NCBI RefSeq assembly: GCF_014489635.1
Contig: NZ_CP060828.1
Coordinates: forward strand, 5,264,501 to 5,328,500
Direction: 5' to 3'
Source of the DNA: Streptomyces roseirectus
Lineage (GTDB): Bacteria; Actinomycetota; Actinomycetes; Streptomycetales; Streptomycetaceae
Length of the DNA stretch: 64,000 bases
This document shows positions 28,062-36,468 of the stretch, in pieces. The position numbers and the translations under genes were made by a program. Below the pieces are notes generated by a model. The model saw only the letters and a list, made by a program, of their open reading frames with translations, made no database searches and had not been told where the DNA came from. The first letter of the stretch is position 1; each line of letters starts with the position of its first letter.

Positions 28062-28991
28062 GTGCTCATAGGACTTCTGACGGCCGTCGCGGCGTCGATC
28101 TGTTACGGCACGGGCTCCGTGTTGCAGGCCGTGGGATCGCGCAAGGCGGCCCGCGCGGCGACGGAGGGGCAGGTGACCGCGCACGGTGGGCCCAGCCTCT
28201 CGTCCACCGCGCAGGCCGCGATGACCTGGCAGTTCATCGTGGGGACGGTGCTGGACTTCGTCGGCTTCGGGCTCGGCGCGCTCGCGGCGCGGCTGCTGCC
28301 GCTGTTTCTCTCGCAGACGGTGATCAGCGCGAACCTCGTCATCACGGCCGTCCTGAGCGTGAGGATGCTCGGCATCCGGCTCAGCCGGGCGGAGTGGAGT
28401 TCGATCGCGGTCGTCTGCTCGGCGCTGGTGCTGCTCGCGAGCGCGGCGGGCCCCGAGGGCGGCGGGCACACGCCGGTCTCCACGCACTGGTGGCTCCTCG
28501 CGATCTCGGTGCTGCTGATGGTGGGCGGGACGGTTGTCGTCCGGCTGCTCGGCGCGCGCGCCGCGATCCTCGCCGGTCTGCTGTCCGGCCTCGGGTTCGG
28601 GGCGCTCGGTGTGGGCGTGCGGGTGCTGAACGGGGTCGACCCGTTCGACCTGGGCACACTGCTCGCCGACCCCGCCCTGTACGCCGTCCTCGTCGCCGGG
28701 GTCGGCGGCATGTACCTGCACACCGTCGCGCTCCAGCTCGGCTCCGTGAACGGGGCGACGGCCGCGCTCGTCGTCGGCGAGACCGTGCTGCCCGGCATGA
28801 TCGGCGTCTGGTGGCTCGGCGACGCGTCCCGCCCCGGCTTCGGCTGGCTCGCGGTGCTCGGGTTCGTGCTGGCGGTCTCGGGCGCGGTGGCGGTGGCCTG
28901 GTTCGGGACGGAGGGTGCGGCCGACGCGGACGCCGGACCGGACGCCGGTCACGCGGACGCCGCCCCCGAACTCGCCGGGGAACGCGCCTAG
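28062..28991 (+). CDS. DMT/EamA-like integral membrane protein
   Basis: This 309-residue protein has about nine hydrophobic helices, starting LIGLLTAVAASICYGTGSVLQAVG. Two half-repeats of the drug/metabolite transporter type can be seen (FLSQTVISANLVITAVLSVRMLG and TAALVVGETVLPGMIGVWWLGD). The tail is Asp/Ala-rich and cytosolic. The GTG start is preceded by CGGAG. The likely role is export or exchange of a small molecule; no substrate can be inferred. It follows the methyltransferase gene by 14 nt. Confidence 0.78.
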   Translation: MLIGLLTAVAASICYGTGSVLQAVGSRKAARAATEGQVTAHGGPSLSSTAQAAMTWQFIVGTVLDFVGFGLGALAARLLPLFLSQTVISANLVITAVLSVRMLGIRLSRAEWSSIAVVCSALVLLASAAGPEGGGHTPVSTHWWLLAISVLLMVGGTVVVRLLGARAAILAGLLSGLGFGALGVGVRVLNGVDPFDLGTLLADPALYAVLVAGVGGMYLHTVALQLGSVNGATAALVVGETVLPGMIGVWWLGDASRPGFGWLAVLGFVLAVSGAVAVAWFGTEGAADADAGPDAGHADAAPELAGERA

Positions 28992-29132
28992 TTACGTCCG
29001 GTCGCAAACCACTTCGTGCCCTGGGCGTCGTCAACCCGCCGCAGTACAGGGCACGTTGCTCAAGAAGATCCGCCGTTTTCGCTTTGCGGAGCGAATCTTG
29101 GTGCTAGCGTGATACGCAACAACAGAAAAAGT

Positions 29133-29178
29133 GGCCCCATCAGAGCTCGGAGTGCGGGAACACTCCGCTGACGGGGCC
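29133..29178 (+). promoter_or_regulatory. Structured mRNA leader hairpin
   Basis: An 11-bp outer stem (GGCCCCATCAG with CTGACGGGGCC, one A.C mismatch) and a 7-bp inner stem (CGGAGTG with CACTCCG) surround a 6-nt loop. The structure ends exactly where the ATG of a six-codon reading frame begins, and a small-protein gene follows. It could control translation or early termination. Confidence 0.55.
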
Positions 29179-29199
29179 ATGACGACAACCACCTGGTAA
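29179..29199 (+). CDS. Possible leader peptide of six codons
   Basis: ATG, four Thr codons, Trp and stop encode M-T-T-T-T-W. It begins at the 3' foot of the hairpin and ends 15 nt before the start of the small-protein gene at 29215, with AAGGA spanning its stop. Such a frame could couple translation or sense charged tRNA. No direct evidence of translation can be read from sequence. Confidence 0.3.
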   Translation: MTTTTW

Positions 29200-29214
29200 G
29201 GAAACTCTGTCGCC

Positions 29215-29565
29215 ATGCGTCAGTCTATCGCGCGTGCCCTTTCGGCATGCCTGCGCACCCTGCTCGCCCTCCTCCTCCCGGGGACGGGGCAACGCCGCAA
29301 GCCGTGCCACCCCACACCCACCCCGGCCGACCCCGTCATCCCCGTAAGCCCCTGGTCCCGTCCCTGGACCTCACCCTCCAAGGAAGAAGCCGCCGAGCTC
29401 TTCCGCCTCCAGGCCGACCGCCACGCCCATGCCGAGGCCGCCTGGGAACTCCGCCTCCAATGGGAACGCCGCCGCGCCGCCACCCTCGCGACCATGGGCG
29501 TCGACTACCCCTACACCTACGAAGGCGCACCCTTCGGCCTGGACGACTTCAGGGCCAGCGCATGA
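29215..29565 (+). CDS. Small uncharacterised protein with a DYPYTYEG motif
   Basis: This 116-residue protein has an amphipathic basic start (MRQSIARALSACLRTLLALLLPG), a proline-rich middle, and a charged helix (EEAAELFRLQADRHAHAEAA). It ends with AWELRLQWERRRAATLATM then DYPYTYEGAPFG. The same C-terminal block reappears at the right edge of the window (63875-64000), so it is one member of a paralogous family. No enzyme motif is seen. AAGGA lies 12 nt upstream. Its leader has a stable hairpin and a short reading frame. Function unknown. Confidence 0.68.
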   Translation: MRQSIARALSACLRTLLALLLPGTGQRRKPCHPTPTPADPVIPVSPWSRPWTSPSKEEAAELFRLQADRHAHAEAAWELRLQWERRRAATLATMGVDYPYTYEGAPFGLDDFRASA

Positions 29566-29671
29566 GGGATACCTGAGAGTGACCCCGGGCGGGTGGCGTC
29601 ATGACGTCCCCGCCCCTTCTCCGGGGCAGGCCGTCCGGGCAAACCCACGACCACGGCCCCGACGAGGGGGT

Positions 29672-29817
29672 CTAGCGCCACCCCCTCGGAAGGTTCGTCA
29701 TCTGTTCCAGGATGTCCCAGCCCTCCGGGCTGAACTCGGGGGTGTACCAGGGGCGCCCTTGGCGACCCGGTAGCCGCGGCAGAAGTACTCCGTGAGGTCC
29801 TTCTCCCCGGCCGGCAT
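29672..29817 (-). pseudogene. Frameshifted 48-residue small protein
   Basis: An ATG directly abutting the YbjN stop encodes MPAGEKDLTEYFCRGYRVAKG. A one-base gap then moves the frame to RPWYTPEFSPEGWDILEQM, ending TNLPRGWR at 29672. The span of 146 nt is one base short of 49 codons. The gap lies at the G/C run around 29752-29757. With the base restored, the product is a small acidic protein rich in aromatic residues, coupled to the gene upstream. Function unknown. Confidence 0.6.
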
Positions 29818-30303
29818 TCACCCACCTCCCGTCAGATGCCCGAACGCATCGAGGTTCCGCGTCGACTCCCCCCGCGACACCCGCCACGCGTACTCCTTGC
29901 GGATCGCCGAGGCGAAGCCGAGTTCGAGGAGGGTGTTGAAGGCGCCGTCGGCGGCTTCGAGGGTCTGGCCGAGGAGGCGGTCGATCTCGGTGGGGGTGAT
30001 GGCGGTGAGGGGGAGGCGGGCGGTGAGGTAGATGTCGCCGAGGGGGTCGACCGCGTAACTGACGCCGTAGAGCTTGAGGTTGCGTTCGAGGAGCCAGCGG
30101 TGGACGCCGGGTTCGTTCTCGTCGGGGTGGCGGATGACGAAGGCGTTGAGGGAGAGGGAGTGGCGGCCGACCTTCAGGGACACCGTCGTCTTGAGCTTGC
30201 GCGTGCCCGGTAGCTCCGCGACGTACGTGCCCGGCGACGGGGACTCCCAGGAGACGCCCGCGTCCTGGAGCGCCGCCTCGATCACCTCGTACGCGTCAGC
30301 CAT
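29818..30303 (-). CDS. YbjN domain-containing protein
   Basis: This 161-residue protein fits the YbjN/type III secretion chaperone-like fold: an N-terminal helix ([19 protein letters not shown]), a beta-sheet ([36 protein letters not shown]) and C-terminal helices ([20 protein letters not shown]). It overlaps the 3' end of mshA by 8 nt, so it is translationally coupled to mycothiol synthesis. The same mshA-YbjN neighbour pair occurs in Mycobacterium tuberculosis, but the function is not established. Confidence 0.85.
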   Translation of the reverse strand: MADAYEVIEAALQDAGVSWESPSPGTYVAELPGTRKLKTTVSLKVGRHSLSLNAFVIRHPDENEPGVHRWLLERNLKLYGVSYAVDPLGDIYLTARLPLTAITPTEIDRLLGQTLEAADGAFNTLLELGFASAIRKEYAWRVSRGESTRNLDAFGHLTGGG

Positions 30304-31636
30304 GGTGCGAGCGTACGGGACGCCGGTGGGACTGGACGGCGGCGGTGTAGACGTCGGCGGTGGCGGAGGCGGCGGTGTCCCAGCCGAAGGACTGGGCGTG
30401 GTGGGCGGCGGCGCGGCCCATGCGGGGGGCGAGCGCGGGGTCGTCCGCGAACCGTTCCAGCACGCGCGCGTAGGCGGCCGGTTCGTGGCCGTCGACCAGG
30501 ACGCCCGTCTCGCCGTCGCGGACGGCGACGGGGAGCCCGCCGACGGAGGCCGCCAGGATCGGCGTCCCCGTGGCCTGCGCCTCTATCGCGACGAGCCCGA
30601 AGGACTCGCTGTAGGACGGGACGACGAGGACGGAGGCCGCGCGGAACCAGTCCGCGAGCTGTTCCTGCCCGACGGGCGGCCGGAAACGGACGACGTCGGC
30701 GATGCCGAGGCGCGCGGCCAGCTTCTGCAGCCCCTCCGGCTTCGCGAGGCCGCTGCCGCTGGGCCCGCCGACGACGGGGACGACGATCCGCCCGCGCAAC
30801 TCGGGACGGTTGTCCAGGAGCACGGCGACGGCCTTCAGGAGGATGTCCGGCGCCTTCAGGGGCTGGATACGGCCCGCGAACAGGGGGATCAGGGCGTCGG
30901 GCGGGAGGTCCAGGCGTGCGCGCGCCGCCGCACGGCCGTCGCCCGGCGTGAAACGGTCCAGGTTGACGCCGGGATGCACGACGGCGATCTTCGCCGGGTC
31001 GGCGTGGTAGTGATGCGCCAACTCGGCGGCCTCTTCAGCCGTGTTGGCGATCAGCCGGTCCGCCGCCTCGACGATCTGCGTCTCCCCGATGACACGTGCC
31101 GCCGGTTCCGGAGTGTCGCCGTCCGCGAGGTTCGCGTTCTTGACCTTCGCCATGGTGTGCATCGCGTGGACGAGGGGCGCGCCCCAGCGCTGCGCGGCGA
31201 GCCAGCCGACGTGGCCGGAGAGCCAGTAGTGCGAGTGGACGAGGTCGTAGTAGCCGGGCCGGTGGCCCGCCCACGCCTGCATGACGCCGTGCGTGAAGGC
31301 GCACAGCTGCGCGGGCAGGTCCTCCTTGTTCAGGCCCTCGTAGGGGCCCGCGTCGATGTGGCGGACGAGGACGCCGGGGGCGAGCTCGACGGTCGGCGGC
31401 AGACCGCCCGTCGTCGCGCGCGTGAAGATCTCGACCTCGATGTTGATCGCCGCCAGCCGCTGGGCCAGCTCGACGATGTAGACGTTCATCCCGCCGGCGT
31501 CCCCGGTGCCGGGCTGGTGCAGAGGTGACGTGTGCACGGAGAGCATCGCGACTCGGCGCGGCCTGCGGTGCGGCAGCCGCAGACGCGGGGACTGGGCCGG
31601 GGAGCGACGCCCGAGCCTGGTGACGTACTGGCTCAC
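30296..31636 (-). CDS. mshA: D-inositol-3-phosphate glycosyltransferase MshA
   Basis: This enzyme catalyses the first committed step of mycothiol synthesis, joining UDP-GlcNAc to inositol 3-phosphate. The GTG at 31636 has AAGGAGG upstream and gives 446 residues; a longer in-frame start lacks a ribosome site. GT-B fold features are the N-terminal loop [32 protein letters not shown], the hinge [15 protein letters not shown], and the C-terminal nucleotide-sugar motif [19 protein letters not shown] (E-x7-E type). A SigR-type promoter lies about 75 nt upstream, which fits control by thiol stress. Confidence 0.95.
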   Translation of the reverse strand: MSQYVTRLGRRSPAQSPRLRLPHRRPRRVAMLSVHTSPLHQPGTGDAGGMNVYIVELAQRLAAINIEVEIFTRATTGGLPPTVELAPGVLVRHIDAGPYEGLNKEDLPAQLCAFTHGVMQAWAGHRPGYYDLVHSHYWLSGHVGWLAAQRWGAPLVHAMHTMAKVKNANLADGDTPEPAARVIGETQIVEAADRLIANTAEEAAELAHHYHADPAKIAVVHPGVNLDRFTPGDGRAAARARLDLPPDALIPLFAGRIQPLKAPDILLKAVAVLLDNRPELRGRIVVPVVGGPSGSGLAKPEGLQKLAARLGIADVVRFRPPVGQEQLADWFRAASVLVVPSYSESFGLVAIEAQATGTPILAASVGGLPVAVRDGETGVLVDGHEPAAYARVLERFADDPALAPRMGRAAAHHAQSFGWDTAASATADVYTAAVQSHRRPVRSHHG

Positions 31637-31709
31637 GTGGCGTTTCCTCCTTGCTGGCGGTGCTGCGGGCATGTCAGAAGGAGGGGGTGAGCGCCCTCCG
31701 AGCCGGTGC

Positions 31710-31737
31710 AACGCCGGGAGGCGTCCCTTCCATTCCG
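31710..31737 (-). promoter_or_regulatory. SigR-type promoter of mshA
   Basis: On the minus strand GGAAT (31736-31732) is separated by exactly 18 nt from CGTT (31713-31710). This matches the SigR consensus GGGAAT-N18-CGTT apart from the first G, which is C. In Streptomyces coelicolor mycothiol genes are known to be in the SigR disulfide-stress regulon. Confidence 0.7.
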
Positions 31738-31818
31738 GAAACGGGGGCCCGATGAGGGTGTTTTTACCTACGCGTTACCGATAGTCGCTCAACCGTTCGA
31801 TCGCGCGAGGCGTCCCGC

Positions 31819-31824
31819 TACCCT
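31819..31824 (+). promoter_or_regulatory. -10 box of a leaderless promoter
   Basis: TACCCT ends 7 nt before the ATG at 31832, with no ribosome site. Confidence 0.5.
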
Positions 31825-31831
31825 CGTACGC

Positions 31832-32614
31832 ATGACCTCCTCCCGTCCCGTCGGCACCGTCACGCGCGGGACGACCAACCCGAACCGGCTGCGACGGATG
31901 GACCGGTGGATCGCGGCCGCGCACGGCGCCGAGCTGCGGCGGGCGGGCGACCCGGTGGCCGTCGACCTCGGGTACGGGGCCGCGCCCTGGACGGCCGTCG
32001 AGCTGCTGGGGCGGCTGCGGGAGGTGGCCCCGCGCGTGCGCGTGGTGGGCGTCGAGATCGATCCCGCGCGCGTGGCCGCCGCGCAGGCGTACGCGCGCGA
32101 GGGGCTGGTGTTCCGGCACGGCGGGTTCGAGGTGCCGGTGGCGGGGCGGCCCGTGCTGGTGCGGGCGGCGAACGTGCTGCGGCAGTACGACGAGGACGCC
32201 GTCGCGGGCGTGTGGGAGCGGGTCTGCCGGCGGCTCGCGCCGGGCGGGCTGTTCGTCGAGGGGACCTGCGACGAGATCGGGCGGCGGCACGTGTGGGTGG
32301 CGCTGGGGAGCGAAGGGCCCCGGACGGTGACCTTCGCGGCCCGGCTGGCGTCGCTGGAGCGGCCGTCCGACCTCGCCGAGCGGCTGCCCAAGGCGCTCAT
32401 CCACCGGAACGTGCCGGGGGAGCCGGTCCACGCGTTCCTGCGGGACTTCGACCGGGCGTGGGCGGCGGCGGCGCCGTACGCGTCGTACGGGGTGCGGCAG
32501 CGGTGGATCCGGGCGGTGCGGGATCTGGCGGGGGTGTGGCCGGTGGTGGGCGGGGTGCGGAGGTGGCGGGAGGGGGAAGTGAGCGTGGAGTGGGGGGCGT
32601 TGGCGCCTCGGTGA
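31832..32614 (+). CDS. Class I SAM-dependent methyltransferase
   Basis: This 260-residue protein shows the SAM-binding fold: VAVDLGYGAAPWTAVEL (glycine motif, about residues 38-54), VRVVGVEIDPARVAAA (acidic loop), and a late motif CRRLAPGGLFVEGTCDE typical of methyltransferases. The C-terminal half is Arg/Trp-rich (YASYGVRQRWIRAVRDL). It is divergent from mshA, and an orthologue next to mshA is common in Streptomyces. Substrate unknown. Its message is probably leaderless. Confidence 0.82.
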   Translation: MTSSRPVGTVTRGTTNPNRLRRMDRWIAAAHGAELRRAGDPVAVDLGYGAAPWTAVELLGRLREVAPRVRVVGVEIDPARVAAAQAYAREGLVFRHGGFEVPVAGRPVLVRAANVLRQYDEDAVAGVWERVCRRLAPGGLFVEGTCDEIGRRHVWVALGSEGPRTVTFAARLASLERPSDLAERLPKALIHRNVPGEPVHAFLRDFDRAWAAAAPYASYGVRQRWIRAVRDLAGVWPVVGGVRRWREGEVSVEWGALAPR

Positions 32615-32851
32615 GGGGTTGAGGGTCGGGGAGGGGGCGGGTGGGTTCACTCGAACGAGTGAGCGGTGGGGGGAACGTCTGGGCGGCACCGTTCGTCTCA
32701 CAGGCATCAGGAGGAAGTGGCGGGGAAGGGGTGTCGAGGGCGGGGTGAGGGCGGGGTGAGGGCGTACAAACCCTGTCGTTTTCGGTCGGGTCGTGACAGG
32801 ATCCGCTGGGGATTTTTAAGTTACTGACGGTAAATCAGTTGGGGGAGCGGT

Positions 32852-33937
32852 ATGGGAACGGGCAAGCGCGCCCTGGTGACGACAGCGGTGACCGTCGTCT
32901 GTGCGGTCACCCTCCTCGCGGCCCCCGGCACGGCCTTCGCCGCCCCCGACCCCGGCCCGAGCGTGCCCGTCGCGGCAACTCCCGCACCCAGCAAGGACCT
33001 TCAGGCCGTCCGCGCCCGCCTGGACGCGCTGTACCACGACGCGGCGGTCGCCACGGACGCGTACAACGCCGCCGAGGAGGCGTCGAAGGAGCAGTCCTCG
33101 ACGATCGTCGCGCTGGCGCAGCGCATCGTGGACGGCCGCGAGCGGCTGGCCGAGCTGAAGGACCGCGCGGGGGCGGCGGCCCGCGCGCAGTACCGGAGCG
33201 GCGGCCTGCCGGACGAGGCGAAGCTGATCCTCAGCGAGGACCCCTCGCGGTTCCTCGACGACGCGGGGCGCGTGCGCCAGGGGCAGAAGGCGACGACGGG
33301 ACTGCTCGCCGAGCTGACGACCGTCCAGGCGGACCTGGAGCAGTACGCGCGTGACGCCGCCGTCCAGTGGCAGAAGCTGGAGGCCGGGCGCAAGGCGAAG
33401 GCCGCCGCGCAGAAGCGGATCGAGCAGCAGATCGCGGCGGCGAAGAAGCTGGAGGCCGAGCTGGCGCAGGAGGAGCGTGTCCGGCTCGCGGAGCTGGAGC
33501 GGCAGGCGGCTCAGCAGGCGCAGACGCGGTGGGCCGCGGAGGTGGGGGACACGGGCGTCCTCGGCGGGGGCGCGAGCGGGGCGACCGCGCAGGGGGAGAA
33601 GGCCGTCGACTACGCGCTCGCGCAGCGCGGCAAGCCGTACGAGTGGGGTGCCGAGGGGCCCCTCTCCTACGACTGCTCCGGGCTCACCTCCCAAGCGTGG
33701 GCCGGCGCGGGCACGCCGATACCGCGCACCTCGCAGGAGCAGTGGCGCCGGCTGAAGCACGTCGACGTCCAGGACATGCGGCCCGGCGATCTCATCGTCT
33801 ACTTCTCGGACGCCAGCCATGTCGCGATGTACATCGGCGAGGGGAAGATGGTGCACGCGCCGCGTCCGGGGCGGTCGGTGACGGTCGCGGGGGCGGGGTC
33901 GATGCCGATTCTGGGGGTGGTGCGGCCGGACGCGTGA
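32852..33937 (+). CDS. Secreted NlpC/P60 peptidoglycan hydrolase
   Basis: This 361-residue cell-wall hydrolase is expected to cut the peptide stems of peptidoglycan. A signal peptide (about 1-30, ending AFA) is followed by a long coiled coil (about 48-225, RARLDALYHDAAVAT to ERQAAQQAQTRW) that probably restrains the enzyme. The NlpC/P60 domain (about 245-361) has the catalytic Cys275 in YDCSGL, His323 in ASHVAMYIG and a third polar residue, His335, in VHAPRPG. This RipA-like layout is typical of actinobacteria. The upstream gap (32615-32851) has short G-rich repeats; no cyclic-di-AMP riboswitch could be recognised. Confidence 0.93.
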   Translation: MGTGKRALVTTAVTVVCAVTLLAAPGTAFAAPDPGPSVPVAATPAPSKDLQAVRARLDALYHDAAVATDAYNAAEEASKEQSSTIVALAQRIVDGRERLAELKDRAGAAARAQYRSGGLPDEAKLILSEDPSRFLDDAGRVRQGQKATTGLLAELTTVQADLEQYARDAAVQWQKLEAGRKAKAAAQKRIEQQIAAAKKLEAELAQEERVRLAELERQAAQQAQTRWAAEVGDTGVLGGGASGATAQGEKAVDYALAQRGKPYEWGAEGPLSYDCSGLTSQAWAGAGTPIPRTSQEQWRRLKHVDVQDMRPGDLIVYFSDASHVAMYIGEGKMVHAPRPGRSVTVAGAGSMPILGVVRPDA

Positions 33938-34228
33938 GGGTTCGCGAGGGGGTTCGCGCGGGCTCGTTCGGGGGCGTGAAACGGGCCACGTGACGCATCG
34001 CACGCGGCCTTGATCCCAAACCCCGTGCCGACGTGACGTTCGTCATCCCCGCACCTCACCCGCACTGCCCAACTGCGGTACGGAACGCGGCATATGCCAT
34101 TGACGCGAGATCAACCTGGGTGCCGTACACCATTCCGCTCCGGCGCTCTCTGCCGCTAGGGTCCCGCTCGGTGGGACGACTCCCTCGTCACCACCGCGCC
34201 CTCGGGGGGAGGGGAAGGAACCCAGGAC

Positions 34229-36418
34229 ATGCCCGTACCCGTACCGCGGCAGAGACCGATCCCAGCCGTGGAGTGTGGACACCCGGCCCCCGCCCCGCCC
34301 ACCAGCCTCCCGGAGGACCCACCCGTGCTTGAGGAAGGCCGAGCCAACGGGAACCCGCCGGGGACGGAGGACTCCGCCGGGACTGGCGAGCCGAGAACGA
34401 CCGGCTCCGCCGGGGTGACCGGGACAACTGGGGCGACCGAGCCTGCTGGAGTGACCGGGACCGCCGGGGTGGCTGAGTCTGCTAGGACGACCGGGGCCAC
34501 CGGGGCCACCGGGGCCACCGGGGCCACCGGGGCCACCGGGGCAACTGGGACTGCTGGAGTGACCGGGACCGCCGGGGTGGCTGAGGCTGCTAGGACGGCC
34601 GGGGCCACCGGGGCCACCGGGGCAACTGGGACTGCTGGAGCGGCCGGGGCCGCCGGAGTGGCTGAGGCTGCTGGGGCGGCCGGGGCCGCCGGGGCAGCTG
34701 AGGGGCTTGACCTGGTCGGCTCCGCCGGAGTCGCGGGGGAGCCCGACGTGCTTGGAGCAGCCGGAGCCGTTGGAGCGGCTGGGGAGGCCGCTGCGTTCGG
34801 CCCCGCCGGTCTCGTCGGCCCTGCCGGGCGGCCTGACGCCCTGGGCTCCATCGGCTCTGCCGGGACGGCCGGCACGCTTGGCCCGGCCGGAGTTGGCGAG
34901 GCCGCTGGCATCGCCGGCGTTCCCGGTTCTGCCGAGGCCGCTGGTGTGCTCGGGCCCGCCGTGTCCGCCCCCGCAGGCTCCGCCGGATCTGCCGGGGCGG
35001 CTGATGCTTCTGGTTTCGCCGGTCCCGCGAGAAACACCGCCTCCGACTCTGTCGGGACCGCCAACGGCCCCGGCTTCGCCGACCTCGCCGGGACGGCTGA
35101 CACTCAGGGCGCCCCCGGCGCCGGAGGCCCGGCCGGGGCTGGCGTTCCCGACGGCGTCCCCGGTGTCCCCGGCGCCGCGTCGGCCGTCGACGTGGCCGTC
35201 CCCGGTGGCGCACCCGGCGTCCTTGCCGGGGCCTCCGTCGCGCCTCACCTCACCCTCCTCCTCATCCAGGACGACCCCGCCGCCACCCCCCTCGTTCCCG
35301 ATCTGCGGGATTCCACGGGGCGGCCGATTCGGGTGCGGGCGGCGCGGAATCTCACGGAGGCCGAGCGGCTGCTGACGGATGATGTGCACTGCATCCTGCT
35401 GGACCTCGCGCTGCCGGCGCCGGGGTGCACGGGGGAGGACGGGAACGAGGACGAGCTGGCGGTGTTGCGGCATGTGCTGCGGCTCGCGCCCCGGCACGCG
35501 GTGCTCGCGCTGACGGCGTCCGGGGACGCGGACCGCGCCGCCGAGGCCGTCCGCGTGGGCGCGCAGGACTACCTGTTCCGGGACGAGCTGGACGGGCGGC
35601 TGCTGAGCCGGGCGATCCGGTACGCGGTGGAGCGGAAACGTTCCGACGCGGCCGAGCGCAGGCTCGCGGAGGGCCGGCTGCGGGCGCAGGAGAACGCGCG
35701 CCTGGAACGCGGACTGCTCCCGACGCCCCTGCTGGACGGCGCCCCGCTGAGGTTCGCCGCGCGCTACCGCCCCGGCCGCTCGCGCGCGCTGCTCGGCGGC
35801 GACTTCTACGACGTCGTCCGCACCCCGGACGGCATCGTCCACGCGATGATCGGCGACGTCTGCGGACACGGCCCCGACGAGGCCGCGCTCGGCGTCGAAC
35901 TCCGCATCGCCTGGCGGGCGTTGACGCTGGCCGGGCTGTGCGGCGACGAACTGCTCGGCACCTTGCAGGAGGTGCTGGAGCACGAGCGCGACAACGAGGA
36001 GCTGTTCGCGACGCTGTGCACCGTCGACATCGATGCCGACGGCTCGCGTGCGCGCCTGTGCCTCGCCGGGCACCCGGCCCCGCTGGTCGTCCGCGAGGGC
36101 CGCGCCGACCTGCTGCCGTACGACGAGAACGGGCCCGCGATCGGGATGCTGCCCTGGCGGAACTGGCCCCGGATGGAGGTCGAACTCGGCGCCGAGTGGA
36201 GCCTGTTGATGTACACGGACGGGCTGATCGAGGGCCGCGTCGGGGACGGCGGCCGCGAACGCCTCGGCCAGGACGGCATGGCCGGGATGGTCGGGCGGCT
36301 GTGGGGCGAGGGCGTCCGGGGCGAACGGCTGCTGAGCGCGGCGGTGCGCGAGGCGCGCGAGCTGAACGGGGGCGAGCTGACGGACGACGTCGCGGTGCTG
36401 CTGCTGGAACGGGGCTGA
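34229..36418 (+). CDS. PP2C (SpoIIE-type) phosphatase with receiver-like domain and collagen-like insert
   Basis: This 729-residue protein has four parts: a conserved N-terminal tag (MPVPVPRQRPIPAVECG); about 280 residues (55-335) of Gly-x-y repeats (GATGATGATG, GVTGTAGVAE and variants); a pseudo-receiver domain (about 340-460: LTLLLIQDDP, DVHCILLDLALP, DYLFRDELDG); and a PP2C/SpoIIE phosphatase domain (about 507-729) with metal ligands in LLGGDFYDVV, MIGDVCGHGPDEAA, LMYTDGLIEGR and ELTDDVAVLLL. RsbU-like phosphatases of this kind dephosphorylate anti-sigma antagonists. The repeat block is not needed for either domain and looks like an expansion, with a 9-bp unit repeated six times in the DNA. 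Confidence 0.88.
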   Translation: MPVPVPRQRPIPAVECGHPAPAPPTSLPEDPPVLEEGRANGNPPGTEDSAGTGEPRTTGSAGVTGTTGATEPAGVTGTAGVAESARTTGATGATGATGATGATGATGTAGVTGTAGVAEAARTAGATGATGATGTAGAAGAAGVAEAAGAAGAAGAAEGLDLVGSAGVAGEPDVLGAAGAVGAAGEAAAFGPAGLVGPAGRPDALGSIGSAGTAGTLGPAGVGEAAGIAGVPGSAEAAGVLGPAVSAPAGSAGSAGAADASGFAGPARNTASDSVGTANGPGFADLAGTADTQGAPGAGGPAGAGVPDGVPGVPGAASAVDVAVPGGAPGVLAGASVAPHLTLLLIQDDPAATPLVPDLRDSTGRPIRVRAARNLTEAERLLTDDVHCILLDLALPAPGCTGEDGNEDELAVLRHVLRLAPRHAVLALTASGDADRAAEAVRVGAQDYLFRDELDGRLLSRAIRYAVERKRSDAAERRLAEGRLRAQENARLERGLLPTPLLDGAPLRFAARYRPGRSRALLGGDFYDVVRTPDGIVHAMIGDVCGHGPDEAALGVELRIAWRALTLAGLCGDELLGTLQEVLEHERDNEELFATLCTVDIDADGSRARLCLAGHPAPLVVREGRADLLPYDENGPAIGMLPWRNWPRMEVELGAEWSLLMYTDGLIEGRVGDGGRERLGQDGMAGMVGRLWGEGVRGERLLSAAVREARELNGGELTDDVAVLLLERG
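34490..34540 (+). repeat. 9-bp tandem repeat inside the PP2C gene
   Basis: The unit CCGGGGCCA is repeated about six times without interruption and encodes GAT triplets. Diverged copies (ccggggcca, actgggact, gccggggcc) continue to about 34700. Confidence 0.85.
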
Positions 36419-36468
36419 GCCGGGCCCGTACGAAACGGAACCGGCTCAGCGTTGCCCTGGCCGTCGTC

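Noticed and set aside
32615..32851. Cyclic-di-AMP (ydaO) riboswitch upstream of the NlpC/P60 gene.
   Set aside because: Such switches often precede cell-wall hydrolase genes in actinobacteria, but the conserved sequence blocks were not found here.
34043..36073. A long minus-strand frame opposite the PP2C gene.
   Set aside because: It is a shadow of the Gly-x-y repeats; the plus-strand frame has the intact PP2C motifs.
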